Origin: Blepharisma japonicum
Lineage: Eukaryota > Ciliophora > Heterotrichea > Heterotrichida > Blepharismidae
Direction of reading: 5' to 3'
Assembly: GCA_949751835.1 (NCBI GenBank)
Contig: CATKHK010000020.1
Span: 124,001-188,000, forward strand
DNA: 64,000 bases
Shown: piece by piece, positions 14,026-24,650 of the stretch
Layout: each line of letters begins with the position of its first letter
Numbering within the stretch: position 1 is the first letter of the stretch
The notes under the pieces: generated by a model
What the model saw: the letters and a program-made list of their open reading frames with translations, nothing else
Told to the model about the DNA's origin: nothing
Databases searched by the model: none
Translations under genes and position numbers: made by a program

Positions 14026-15087
14026 ATGGGAAATATTTGTAGTAGTGCTTCTATAGATATTGCAAAATCCTGTCATAATGAAATTCTTAGCCCACTCTTT
14101 TTATCGCCTCGCCCTATCACTATTGGAAATTTCTTAATTAAACGAGTTCTCGGCCATGGATCGTTTGGAAAAGTTCTATTAGTTGAGAAATTAGAAACTG
14201 GCAAGCTTTATGCAATGAAAGTCATAAATAAAAACTCCCTTAATAGTAAAAAAAAGAAATTACATGTATTGACCGAACGTGAAATATTAGCCAATGTGCA
14301 TAGCCCATTTATTGTGAGAATGCATTATGCTTTTCAAACCCCAGATAAATTATGTCTCGTGTTTGATTATTTTGGAGGTAGAAATCTCAGCTATCATATA
14401 AGAGAAAACAAACGACTAACTGAGTCTACGGCTCAATTTTATATAGCTGAAGTGTTATTAGCCTTAAAAGATATCCATGATAAAAAAATAATTTATAGAG
14501 ACTTAAAGCCTGAGAATGTTCTGATGAGTGAAGATGGACATATTTGTTTATCTGATTTTAACCTTTCTAAAGAAAAAACAGAGAATAATGGCAATGACAC
14601 AATTTGTGGGACTCCAGAATATATTGCTCCGGAAGTCTTGTTGGGAAATCCACAGGGTCCTGAAGTAGATTTTTGGGGCCTGGGAATTTTATTATATGAA
14701 ATGATAAATGGAAAATCACCTTTTGCTTCACAAACTTACGAAGAAACTTATAAAAATATAATTAGAGGGAAAATCAACTTTTCCTACTCTACTTCTTATC
14801 AAGCCAAAGATCTAATTAAGAAGCTTTTAAATCCAAATCCTAAAAGAAGGCTAGCAAGCATCGAAGATATAAAAAATCATGCATTTTTTAAAGATTTGAA
14901 CTGAAAAGACTTAGGAGAGAAGTATGTGAACCCTCCAATTATACCTAAAAATGATGAGTTTAGATTGTCATACAACACATCCACAGAAGAGTCAGAAAGT
15001 GAAGATGAAGAATACCGAAGATGTGAAACAAATCCTGATAACGTTGAAAGTGAATATAAAAATTTCACTTATACAGAATCTATGTAA
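14026..15087 (+). CDS. AGC-family protein kinase, YANK/STK32-like
   Basis: A 353-aa kinase. An ATG also exists at 14014, but the one at 14026 gives MGNICSS, a good N-myristoylation and palmitoylation signal, so it is preferred. Seen in order: glycine loop GHGSFGKV, AMK lysine, catalytic YRDLKPEN, then DFN in place of DFG, then CGTPEYIAPE. Near the end of the domain is the AGC motif FFKDLNW, whose Trp is a TGA codon at 14902; without recoding the protein would stop there. An acidic Ser/Glu-rich tail follows. Known: YANK kinases combine an N-myristoyl site with DFN, which fits. Inferred role: membrane-associated signalling kinase; the substrate is unknown. Confidence 0.88.
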
Positions 15088-15749
15088 ATTTGTAAATTGC
15101 TTAAAGACACAATTTAATATAACTCTTAACAAAATCTTCTTGGATATTTTATAAATTTTTATGTTTTATAATTATTTTTAAATGATTATTTTTTATGCTA
15201 AAATGAAAATGTAAGCTGTAACAATTGTCTCAACAAATTTTCTTTTAGCTTGATATAAGCACAATTTTGTGTAATTTTTATTATAATGTTTGAGAAAGCT
15301 CTGGCTTAAAGCCTAAAGCAAAAAAACTATAAAGTTATTGAATTTTGCATTGTTGAAGCAAATCTAGGCGATTAAATACTTTTAAGGTATTGGCTTATAT
15401 ATAATCAAGAATAGATATTTGTCTCATATTAATTAAAACCTGAGCCAGGTCATTCTCAGCTGAAGCTATACAAATATATTAGCTTTTGCTTATACAATAT
15501 TTTCAGAGGCCTAAAACACCAAATAATTTTGGATATCAACATTTGTGCCAAATTCATATTAAATACAAAAAAACTGATCACATTTTATATAATAAAAAAC
15601 TCTTAATCTATTCATAATCAATCTGTCTTTTAAGTTGGGATAGAGATAATAATTTCATTTAATTCATTTAGCTTCCTTAATGCCTAAATTATTCAACATT
15701 TTAATGGTACCCAAAAAATCTTAAGAATTTTAATTTTATAATAAAAAGC
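15088..15749. other. intergenic stretch between two kinase genes
   Basis: About 660 bp of AT-rich DNA between tandem, same-strand kinase genes. I found no supported ORF, RNA gene or notable repeat. It presumably holds the 3' end of the first kinase gene and the promoter of the second. Confidence 0.5.
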
Positions 15750-17225
15750 ATGACCAGATCTCATAGCACGCTTGATAACTATATTGTTATAAAAACCCTT
15801 GGAAAAGGTGCAACCTCTAAGGTAAAGCTTGTACAAGATAAAAATACTCAAGAAATTTTTGCAGTAAAAATCTTCAAACCTCCAACAGAGTTGAATTTTG
15901 AAAGATACAGAGATTCCATAGCAAATGAAATCAGAAGCTTAAAGCTAGTATCACACCCTAACGTAATTAAATGTTTTGGGTTTAGTGAAAATGGAATTTA
16001 CATTCAGAAAAGTTCGGGATCTTTAAAGAAGTGCACATATCTAGTTATGGAGGTATGTCCAAATGGCTCACTTTACGATGTCATTTTTTACACCGGGATT
16101 TTAAATGAGAGAATTACTAGATATCTATTTCATAGACTAGTCGAAGCCTTAGAATGCTGCCATAATAACGGGGTTACCCACCGGGATCTAAAACCTCAAA
16201 ACATTTTATTCGACGAAAACTACAACCTAAAGTTGTCAGATTTTGGGCTGTCAATTAGCCTATTTGGAAGAGATGGTTCTGGGTATCTGGGAAGTCCAGT
16301 GGGCACCGAGAATTATATGGCTCCAGAAATTCATATGAGAAATCCTTATGTCGGTACAAATATCGACATTTTCTCATTGGGTGTTATTTTATTTATAATT
16401 TTTTCATATAATCCTCCTTTTAGGTTTGGGTATTTAACTGATCCATGTTACAATATGCTAGTGAACAATGAAACTATGTTTTGGGGCTTACATTCAAGAA
16501 ATAAGTCAGAAGGATTTTATACTCCAGAGTTTAAATCATTAATTAAAGGAATGCTAGCACTGGATCCTAAGAAAAGATACACTATCAGTGATATAAAAGC
16601 TGATAGCTGATATAATGGACCTATTGCAACTTACGAAGAGGTTTACAGAGATTTGATGTCAAGATGCCAAGCAGTTAGCAGAATGGTTGAACAAGTAAAA
16701 GAGCAGCAAACAATAAGCTCAACCAGCACAAAATCAACTTCAGCTTCTTCAAGAATTTATAGAGGAGACTCGTCAATGTCAGAATTTAGATCAAGATCGT
16801 TATCCATTGTAATTGATGATCTCTCTATCAAGCCTCTTCCAGAAAGCTATATCACCGTTAGAAAGTTCTCACAATTTGTTACTGAATTAAGGCCGATTGA
16901 CTTGATTAATATAACCATTCAAGAAATTTATAAAAATGATGGCGAAATTCAAATTTCATCTGAATTTTATGAAATTAAATCGAAAATTTTCTTAGAAGAA
17001 AATGAAATAGAATTCAAAGCAACTATTTATCAAGTAGAAGCTGATATTTATTTACTTGATTTAGTTTGCAAAAGCTCTGAACAACGTATCTTCATCGAAT
17101 TTGTAAAGAAACTTTTCGAGTCTATCAAAGAAGCTCAAAGTCCTTCAGAAGATTCCAATAATTTTTCAAGTTCTTTTCTATCTGTTTCCAATAATTTCTC
17201 AAGCTCTTATCTATCTGTGACATAA
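15750..17225 (+). CDS. CAMK/SNF1-like Ser/Thr protein kinase
   Basis: A 491-aa protein joined across a TGA codon at 16608. Residues 9-285 form a complete kinase domain: GKGATSKV loop, AVKIFK lysine, THRDLKPQN catalytic loop, DFGLS, GTENYMAPEI. The TGA Trp sits in ADSWYNGPI, just after the domain, where related kinases carry an aromatic/Trp. A Ser/Thr-rich linker follows. The last ~120 residues alternate strands and helices in a pattern resembling the KA1-type regulatory domain of SNF1/MARK/CIPK kinases; that is inference. The C-terminus carries a short repeated phrase (NNFSSSFLSVS, NNFSSSYLSVT). Probable cytoplasmic signalling kinase. Confidence 0.87.
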
Positions 17226-17268
17226 TTAACTTAGATTAATTTTTTCTATATAAGAATAATTATTTATC

Positions 17269-20223
17269 TTATATTGGATTAATATCGCCATGTGGCTTCA
17301 CATACGGTGCTGGGTAAGATGAAAAGCTTCTTTTCAAAGGTGATTTTCGGAAAACTTCTTTTAGACTTGGAATTGGATCTATATGAGAATTTTTAATTGT
17401 ATCTTTTATTAATTTTTTCATCTCCTCATATGAAGATTGTGGAAAAGGCCTACTTGAAAAAGATAATGATTCTTGTAGCTCCATGTATTGGTCTGCCCAT
17501 TTTCCTAACAAAGTATTTAGCCTAACTACTTCTGCTTGTTTTCTTAATAATTCTTTTTCACAATTTTCTTTAAGCTCTATAAAGAATTTTCTTCATCTTT
17601 CTCGTTCTTCTTTTTGTGCTTTAAATACATCTTTTTCGAAATTATTTAGCATTTTTTGATAAGTTTCTGATTGCTCTTTAAGAAACTCGTTTGTTCGTTT
17701 TAGCTCAATATTATAAAGCCTTTGAAGCTCAAGACTAGCTTCTATATTGCTATATTTCAATTGGAAGCCAAAAGTATCAGTCTTATAGCAGTCCAGGTCA
17801 TCTTTGGATTTAGAGTTTTCCCTAGTGGATTCACAAGAATCAATTAATTTTGTTGTTGACAACCTTCTCCGTTTAGCTACTGCAGATGGCGTGAATGATT
17901 TAAGCATTTGCGCTTTAGGTATTAATACCGGATCATTTTTAGATAAATTTGGTTTTTCGGGATTAACTTGCTCATAAAGCTTTAGCATGTGTATATGAGA
18001 ATCGTGCAAAAAATCAATCATTTTTTCTAATGAATCTATTTGCTCTTTCTGATGGCTTACCAGCATTTTTTTAAGACTGTATTTATCAGCTAAAAGTCTG
18101 AATTTCCAATCTAAAGCATTAATTCCTCTAACTAAGTTAGAATTTATCATGCTTGCATGAATAAGCTGATTTTTCAAATGGAAAATAGAAATATCTCTAT
18201 TGAGTTCATCGTTATTTTCAATTGCTTTTTTTATTTCATCAGTATAAGGGTCAGAAATTCTTGATAAATCACGAGGATTTATTGATAAAGAATTTGTGAT
18301 TACTTCTAAATTTTCTGTTCTACAAGCTTCTAACTCGCTTAATTCTTGCTCCCCTACAACGGGAGTGCTTAATTGCAAATAACTAACTTCAGTTAAATCG
18401 TCAAATTCCACCTCAGTAACTTGATGACAATTTATTAGCTTTTCATTTACATATTTGTATTTTATATTAAGAGAGTCTAAGGCTTTTGTAAATTTGCTTA
18501 CCTGAAGCACCAATTTTTCATTTTCTTCTTGTATTAACTTTAGTGTATTATTTTCTTTATTATTTCCTAAAACGACTTTATTGTATTTTTCGTAAAATTC
18601 GTGGGCTCTTTGCTCATTTTGTAGTTGTTTTGTTTTAGTTGAAGTTACTTTTTCTTCTAATTCTACAACTTTTTCTCTTAGCTCTGTATTTTCTCGTTTT
18701 AAAAATTTGTTTTTCTTTTTATATTTTCGGATTTTTTTCTCAAAAGCTTCATTATTAAATTTAATGGCTTCTGGATCAGGAGATGATGGAAATGAGGAAT
18801 CATATGGTTTCAACTGAAAAGAAGTAGTTAAATAATCAGGTTCAAATGTACTAAATGGAGATCTTTTTAAATCAAGCTGAGAATCCTCATATGTAGAAAA
18901 TCTTGAAGAGTCAATAAAATTTTTTGGGGATGCTAATTCAGCGAGATTTATTGTATTAGAGTGACAAAGACCTGGCAACACCGGGTCTTTTAATATAGGG
19001 GATAATGAAGCTAAACTTCGAGACTCCCCTGCAAAATCCCTTTCAGACTTCAATAAGTTTATTTCTCTTCTCGCTTCAGCCAGCTCTGCCTTTAATTTTT
19101 CAATCATTTTTATGTAGCTTTCAGGAGAATTTTTTATATTTATTGTAGCTTTATTTTTGATTTTTTTAGCTCTTACTGCAAATTTTAAGGTGTTTAAAGT
19201 TTCTTCTATAGCACGAGCAGAAGGAGAGCAAGCTACAATTAGCGTGGTTTTATAATTTCCTCCAAGAGATTCTTGAAGGAGTCTAGTCAGCTTAGAATCA
19301 CGATATGGGATGTGATCGGAGTATGAAATTAAAGCATGAATCACATTTCCAAGTGCTGAAAGAGAAAGATTTATTTTCTTGGTTTCTTCAAGGTTATTTC
19401 CAGTCACACCTGAATGGCTAACTTTTTCACTTCCAGCCAAATCCACCAAATTTAGCTTCCCTTTTTTTTCGCTATCGTTAGGCAGTTTTTGAATTACTTC
19501 TAAAGTAAATAATAAATGAGACCTTGATGATGTTTTATTTAGTTTTGTAGTTGCAACAGTTCTCATTTGTTGGCCGATTGCTAATACTTCGATCATGTCG
19601 TTTTCATTTGTGACGCAGACTTCGGTTAGCCCCTGAACATGAATTCCTCTTCTTGGGCATTCTTTTATTTTTAATTTCATGGAATCTGCTACTAATAAAT
19701 CTCTAAGTGTTTCTTTATATATTTCAAGCATCGAGCACTTTAAAGTGTACTCAATTTCTCCATAATCTGATTGTACAGCTTCAAAAATTTGTTGAGCAGC
19801 TCTTGGAATAATTCCTTTATATTCTTCTTCGAAAATATTTTTACCCATCATTGTATGTGTTTTGCCACTTCCTGTTTGCCCATAGGCAAATATTGTCCCA
19901 TTGTAGCCGTTTAAGACATCTTCAATAACTGGTTTACCCACTATTTCATATATTTCAGACTGTTTTGAGTCTGGATCAAAAACATGATCAAGCGTAAAAG
20001 TTTCAAATCCAGGCCCAGCAGCTATGGTATTTTCAGATAAAAAATTCACCAAAGCATGATTGTCGCTGGGAATTTGATTTTCATCTGTCATTTCGAAGTC
20101 AATTAAGGGGCGAAACCTAGCAATAACTTTAATATTGTTTTGTCGCGACATCCCAGCCCTAACATGGGTTGCAAAATCTGGATCAGCCATCATAGTTTTC
20201 GAGCGAATAGCATTTCGTCTCAT
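17269..20223 (-). CDS. kinesin heavy chain, N-terminal motor (kinesin-1-like)
   Basis: A 984-aa protein, joined across one TGA codon at 17593. The motor domain occupies about residues 34-370: start VIARFRPL, P-loop GQTGSGKTHT, switch I SSRSH, switch II NLVDLAGSEK. The motor is followed by a neck/coiled-coil region rich in Lys and Glu, several further coiled coils, and a short Pro/Ser-rich C-terminus. Motor at the N-terminus means plus-end-directed movement is likely. The sequence most resembles conventional (kinesin-1) motors, but the tail is not diagnostic. The start ATG is preceded by an in-frame TAA. Short degraded copies of its 3' end appear at about 20850 and 21110. Confidence 0.93.
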
Positions 20224-20498
20224 GAGAGCTTAAAATTTATATTTCTATTTTATGGTTATTAAATTAAATTTTTGCGTAGAAAAAATATACAATTTAATCA
20301 GTATTCTTGTTAAGCAATATGATATGAACTAATTATACCATAAAATGTAGAGTAAACTGATTATGCACTTTTAAATAAAATTTCTTTAAATTTGATTAAT
20401 ATAAAAGTGTTTATTCTTCTTTATAAGAGAAAAACTTTCTTTAAAAAGCATTCAAAGCTTTATATTTTCCACCATTTTCTTTAATTATTATTTAAAGT
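20224..20498. other. intergenic, 5' side of the kinesin gene
   Basis: AT-rich DNA upstream of the kinesin start codon. No ORF or RNA gene supported. Confidence 0.45.
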
Positions 20499-20780
20499 TT
20501 AAATATATTTTAAGTGCCAAAAAGAGCTCCAGCTCCACATTTCGGTACCCTTTAGTTTTGCCTCATAATCTTCTCATTCTTCATCTTTGTTCTTATAATC
20601 CATTTCCTTATCTCCAGAATTTCGTCAACATCTCAAATCTGTTGTCCCAAAATAAATCATGGAAATATCGGTCAGTATCCTCATCAGAATTCTTAAAACT
20701 GCACAATCCTAGGCAGCTCTTTTTTTGAAACCTTTTAATTCCATCAACCTTGTTAAATAAAAAGTGTACTAAAAAGAATC
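20499..20780 (-). pseudogene. gene remnant or frame-shifted short gene
   Basis: This block stands out from its flanks by higher GC content and protein-like codon patterns on the minus strand. One frame reads a Trp/Phe-rich stretch (DRYFHDLFWDNRFEMLTKFW) and then hits a stop. The adjacent frame continues with MDYKNKDEEWEDYEAKLKG and ends at TAA at 20499. The second frame alone gives a 61-aa ORF from the ATG at 20682-20684. The two parts look like one reading frame separated by a one-base shift. It contains a TGA at a plausible Trp position. No family is recognised. It could be a decaying gene, an assembly error or two short exons. Confidence 0.35.
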
Positions 20781-20848
20781 ATTTTTAATTTTTGAGCTTA
20801 TTCAAGATTTTTGTATATAAGGTTGTGAGATGTCTTATTTATATCTAG

Positions 20849-21145
20849 ATTAATATTGGATTTTATCATGCCTTGCATACTTAGAGGTGAATAATTGAAA
20901 ATTCAAAATACCATTAATATATATATCACATTCATTGCAGCTTTTGGTCGTTAAAGAATTTTCGTAAATAGTGTTATACTTGTAATATGGTATGATATTA
21001 TTATTCTAGCTTTTAATAATTTCTAAAATTTTTCTTTCTCATTTGCCGAAAATAATTATTATTATCTCAGTTTTTAATTTTCTTTATTAGTTTTATATGA
21101 CTTTTCTTTATATTGATATCTAATATCGCCATGCTATGCATACTA
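20849..21145. repeat. short degraded copies resembling the kinesin gene 3' end
   Basis: Two stretches of about 30-37 nt, near 20849-20880 and 21109-21145, resemble each other and the end of the kinesin coding region at about 17270-17305. All share a core like tattggatt...atc-gccatg...catac. The spacing differs and the copies are imperfect, so this is a weak repeat call by eye. The rest of 20781-21201 is AT-rich with no supported gene. Confidence 0.3.
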
Positions 21146-21201
21146 AACGCTATTCTTCTTTTATTATTATACGATCAATAATTTTAATAAGTAGCTTATC
21201 G

Positions 21202-22831
21202 TTAATCATTCAATATATCTTGAAGCTGCTGATTTAATAATTCCTCCAAAGTTTCTTTCATATCCGAATTTAAATGATATGCCATACAAAAATTGCTTGC
21301 AAGCTCTTTGGGATCATCATCTTCATGTATCGCAATTCTCCCTGTCCTCCCTGGCCCAACATTGACATCAACATAAACTAGCACATTTCTTTCATTTTTT
21401 TGCCTTTCTAAGAATGAAAATGGTTTTATTTTTTCATTTTTCAATTTTTCATAATTTTCTCCGACAGGCCTTTTTTCAAGCATATCTTTAAGCTCTTGTC
21501 TATTTTTATTAGCTTGTCTTAGCCTTTCAATTGATTCTTTATATCCTCTAGGTGTAAATTTTGCTTTAGGAATTTTTACATCAGAGCTTAATGAAGGCTG
21601 AAAGGTACATTTTTCTAATTCTTTTTCTAAAGAGGTTCTTGGGTCTTGCACAACTTTTGGGGCATTTCTTTGGCTATACAGCCTCTCCTCTATTTTTAAG
21701 TTAAAATCTTGACTTTGAGGTCTAAGTGAATAGGTTTCAGGAGCAAAAGTACATTCTTCTAATTCTTGCTCTAAAACTGCTAATCGGTTAACTATTATTT
21801 TTTCTTCTTTTTCTTTTTGCTTTTTAAATAAAAATTCATATCTTTTGTGAGGCGAAATAGGCTCCTGGGATGACTGCAAAATTTTTGATTTTTCACAAAT
21901 TTGAGGCTTAAATGTGAGGTCTTTGGTGACATGGCTTGTCAATTTTTCTAGTTTTTTTTCAGTTAATACTCCTGTTTTTTTAAACGCAACTTGATTATCA
22001 TTAAGTTTTTGAAAATTTTGCAAAATTTTTTCAGCGTTTCAGCATTCTTCTTTTCTTTTTCCAATTTTTTCATAAATAATTCCATCTAATCTTTTCAAAT
22101 CTTCAATTAAATTTTCCTCATCTGTATCTTTATCAAATAAAATTAATAGAAAATCACTGATAATTTCCCTTTGAATATGAGAAGCTTTTACCGGATTTAA
22201 AAATTTTCATGACTCTTCATAAAAAATTTCTTCTGACTCTGCTCTGAGTTTATGAGATTTGCTTATAATGCTTCTGATATTTGTTTCACTAACTGGCTAA
22301 TTTTATAATACCTGGAAAAATTCTGATTAAATCAAGTTCTTTATAGATCATAAATAGGCTTTCTTTTGAGATGCAGCCAATTGGGTCTTCATATTTACTG
22401 ATAATTGCATCTATTTCTTTGGAGATTTTGTGATAGGCTAATTTTTTCGATTTTACTAGCACTTTGTCAACTGAGCTATTACGGATTACATCAAGGGCTG
22501 CCTATATAGATTTTACGTTTTCTTGAATTAGCTGTTTTCGTGCCAACCTCCCCATAGCGTCCTGATATAAAGATTCATATTTTTTCGTTTTTCCAGCTGA
22601 CTGCTGAGCATCGATATCCTGAGGATTTTTCCCACACTCAGAACTAGTTCTAGATCTTGCTAATGTCCTGAGCTAATTTTAATTTACCTCTTCAAGTTTT
22701 TTCGCTCGGGTTAAGTGCAAATCGCTCTGGGCTTTTTGGCCAATTGCATTATCAAATTCTTCCTTGGCAACTTTTGCGTCCTCTTTAAGCCGTTGTAGCT
22801 CTTCATCCGTAGTTAAATTAGGGTCCTCCAT
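21202..22831 (-). CDS. conserved-type ciliate protein with CTFxP repeats and a possible ubiquitin-like C-terminus
   Basis: 526 aa after removing introns at 22673-22687 and 22502-22516 (15 nt each, GT...AG) and a third at 22293-22311, which must be 19 nt to keep the frame. The start ATG is at 22829-22831. TGA Trp codons occur in the EESW and EECW segments. The N-terminal half is helical and charged. The middle has three spaced copies of a motif like LEK-CTFxP (LTFKPQ, CTFAPE, CTFQPS), each followed by charged helices. The last ~80 residues (VYVDVNVGPGRTGRIAIHED) resemble a ubiquitin-like/PB1-like fold seen in protist ciliary proteins; this is inference. I cannot name it. Confidence 0.78.
22293..22311 (-). 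other. anomalous 19-nt intron (15-nt core 22297-22311)
   Basis: On the minus strand a normal-looking 15-nt GTATTATAAAATTAG is present, but removing 15 nt leaves a TAG stop two codons later. Extending the acceptor to the next AG gives 19 nt and restores the downstream frame (FP-VSETNIRS). Either the 19-nt intron is real or there is a one-base change here. Confidence 0.45.
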
Positions 22832-22943
22832 TTTAACTAATTATTTAGGCGCTTCATCAACTTGCGTGAAATAAGTTTGATTAAAAGCTAACTCATAAAA
22901 TATTAACTTATTTGAAGATATTTTATTGAAAATAAATGATAAT

Positions 22944-23393
22944 TTATGGTTTTTTCTCAATTTCTTCATTATTTTTCGATTCATTAGTATCGTTTAATCC
23001 TCCTTCTAAGTAATATTCACTAAAAACTCCAGCCATATCATAAAGTTGAGTTAATCCAAAAATTCTAAGCAGACCTTTATAATAAAAAGGAATAGCAAGA
23101 GATGTGTACACTGTCGCAAAAAATATTGCAAGCAATGCTAACTGTGTTGGAGATTTATGCTGCAGTCTGAGAAGCCTAGCATGGAATCCACAGAATTTTT
23201 TAAAAGCCCATCCATTTGTTATTGTGAATATTGGAATTGCAAAAAAAGTGACTGAGTAGCCCAATGCAAAACGCCACCTTTCTTTTTTCATTAGCTCTTC
23301 AATTGGTGCTGGCTCTTTCACAGGAGTAAATAAAGATTTTGCGACCTTTCAATAAGCTGAATAGCTACTTTCCTCTTTTACTTCTTCGGACAT
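22944..23393 (-). CDS. small integral membrane protein, unknown
   Basis: 149 aa, starting at the ATG 23391-23393 and passing through a TGA (Trp) at 23349. Seen: an acidic/Ser N-terminus, a basic patch (MKKERWRF), one clear hydrophobic helix (YSVTFFAIPIFTI), a basic loop (KKFCGFHARLLRL), a second hydrophobic helix (LALLAIFFATVYTSLAIPFYY), then an amphipathic stretch and an acidic tail. Two transmembrane helices with a positively charged loop are the best model. There is no cleavable signal. The compartment and function are not recognised; mitochondrial or ER membrane are both possible. Confidence 0.75.
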
Positions 23394-23447
23394 TATTTTA
23401 TATAATTTTATACTAAAAAACATAAAATATACTATTTTTCATATTAA

Positions 23448-24380
23448 TTATAGACCTTTCGCCCAAGCAGATAACTTGGACGCGTCCATCCATCTGTCTC
23501 CATCAGTTCTTGACCCTAAAGTCGTAATATAAAGCGGCCTCTGTGAATCTTTGGTTCTCACACACAAGCAAGGCCCAGCTTTCGGTGTCGTTCCTGTTTT
23601 TACTCCATCAAATCCTCTTCCCAGTAGTTTATTTGTATTAAACCAATGTACAGTCCTCGTTCCCCAATAATCATTATCGATTTCACACGTATATGATTGT
23701 GTATTCACAATTTTCCTGAATTTTTTATTCTGCATAGCATAGGCAGCCAATACGCAGACATCTTTAGCTGACGAAATATTTGGCTTATTAGAAAGTCCAT
23801 GAGTATTTTGGTAATGTGTGTTATCAAGCTCTAGGTATTTTGCCATAATATTCATCATACGAATAAACTCCAGAGTCGGAATGTTTGGGTTGAATAAAGA
23901 GCCGATATAAGTTGATAATGCAACCGCTGCGTCGTTGCCAGAAGGAAGCATAAGACCATATAAAAGGTCTTTGATGCTTACTTTATCACCTTCTTCTAAA
24001 TTAGCGGTTGTCCCAACTATATTAGCTGCATTTGAGCCAATACTGACCAAATCATTTAAGGAAATATCATTTTCGTCACAAATTTCTAATACCAAAACGC
24101 AAGTCATGATTTTTGTAATACTTGCTATCTCACGCTTTAAAGTACTGCATCGAGTTGCTAAAAATTCTTTAGCAACTGGATCGTAGATCGCCCAGGACTG
24201 TGCGGTGATGTCAGATGGCATTTCACGAGTTAATGAGATTTGGTCTTTATTAGATGATTTTATTAAATTGTCTGGAAGCAAACTGAATGGATTTGAATGT
24301 GAGCGCTTTTGATCGGTTTTAATCCGTGATTCAGCTGCTTGGATAGCATAGCTATAATCGTCAACTTGTGCGTATGCCAT
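23448..24380 (-). CDS. peptidase S11 (D-alanyl-D-alanine carboxypeptidase / PBP5-like) homologue
   Basis: 310 aa. All three active-site motifs of the penicillin-binding/beta-lactamase fold are present: SITK (Ser87, Lys90), SGN (147-149) and KTG (261-263). The order and spacing fit family S11. In bacteria this family trims the terminal D-Ala of peptidoglycan stem peptides in the periplasm. The first ATG in frame is at 24378-24380, and its N-terminus (MAYAQVDDYSYAIQAAESR) is neither hydrophobic nor a signal peptide. The C-terminal domain and amphipathic anchor of PBP5 are missing, so only the catalytic domain is present. All Trp codons here are TGG and there is no intron. It sits among ordinary eukaryotic genes, so it is likely an old transfer or ancestral acquisition rather than contamination. 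Substrate in a ciliate is unknown. Confidence 0.9.
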   Translation of the reverse strand: MAYAQVDDYSYAIQAAESRIKTDQKRSHSNPFSLLPDNLIKSSNKDQISLTREMPSDITAQSWAIYDPVAKEFLATRCSTLKREIASITKIMTCVLVLEICDENDISLNDLVSIGSNAANIVGTTANLEEGDKVSIKDLLYGLMLPSGNDAAVALSTYIGSLFNPNIPTLEFIRMMNIMAKYLELDNTHYQNTHGLSNKPNISSAKDVCVLAAYAMQNKKFRKIVNTQSYTCEIDNDYWGTRTVHWFNTNKLLGRGFDGVKTGTTPKAGPCLCVRTKDSQRPLYITTLGSRTDGDRWMDASKLSAWAKGL

Positions 24381-24650
24381 TAAATTTGCATGAAATTTAA
24401 AAGAGATCAAAAATTGGATGATTTTTAATCTTATTAAGTGGCAGGATATAATTTAAGGAGTTTTCATTGATAAATTTGAGCTATTTAAAGATATTAATAC
24501 CATTAATGAGTTCTATTTCAAAAACAAAAAATTTTATAAATTAGCAGGTGAAAAAGATGTTAAGAGAGAAAGATTGCTACAGTAGATAATTTTTTATGCC
24601 TAATTTTATGGTAAAATTCTTGTTATTATTAGATTTAGTATATCAATAAA

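Noticed and set aside
23448-24380. Bacterial contamination for the S11 peptidase
   Set aside because: The gene is embedded between intron-bearing or TGA-using eukaryotic genes and has the same AT-rich base composition.
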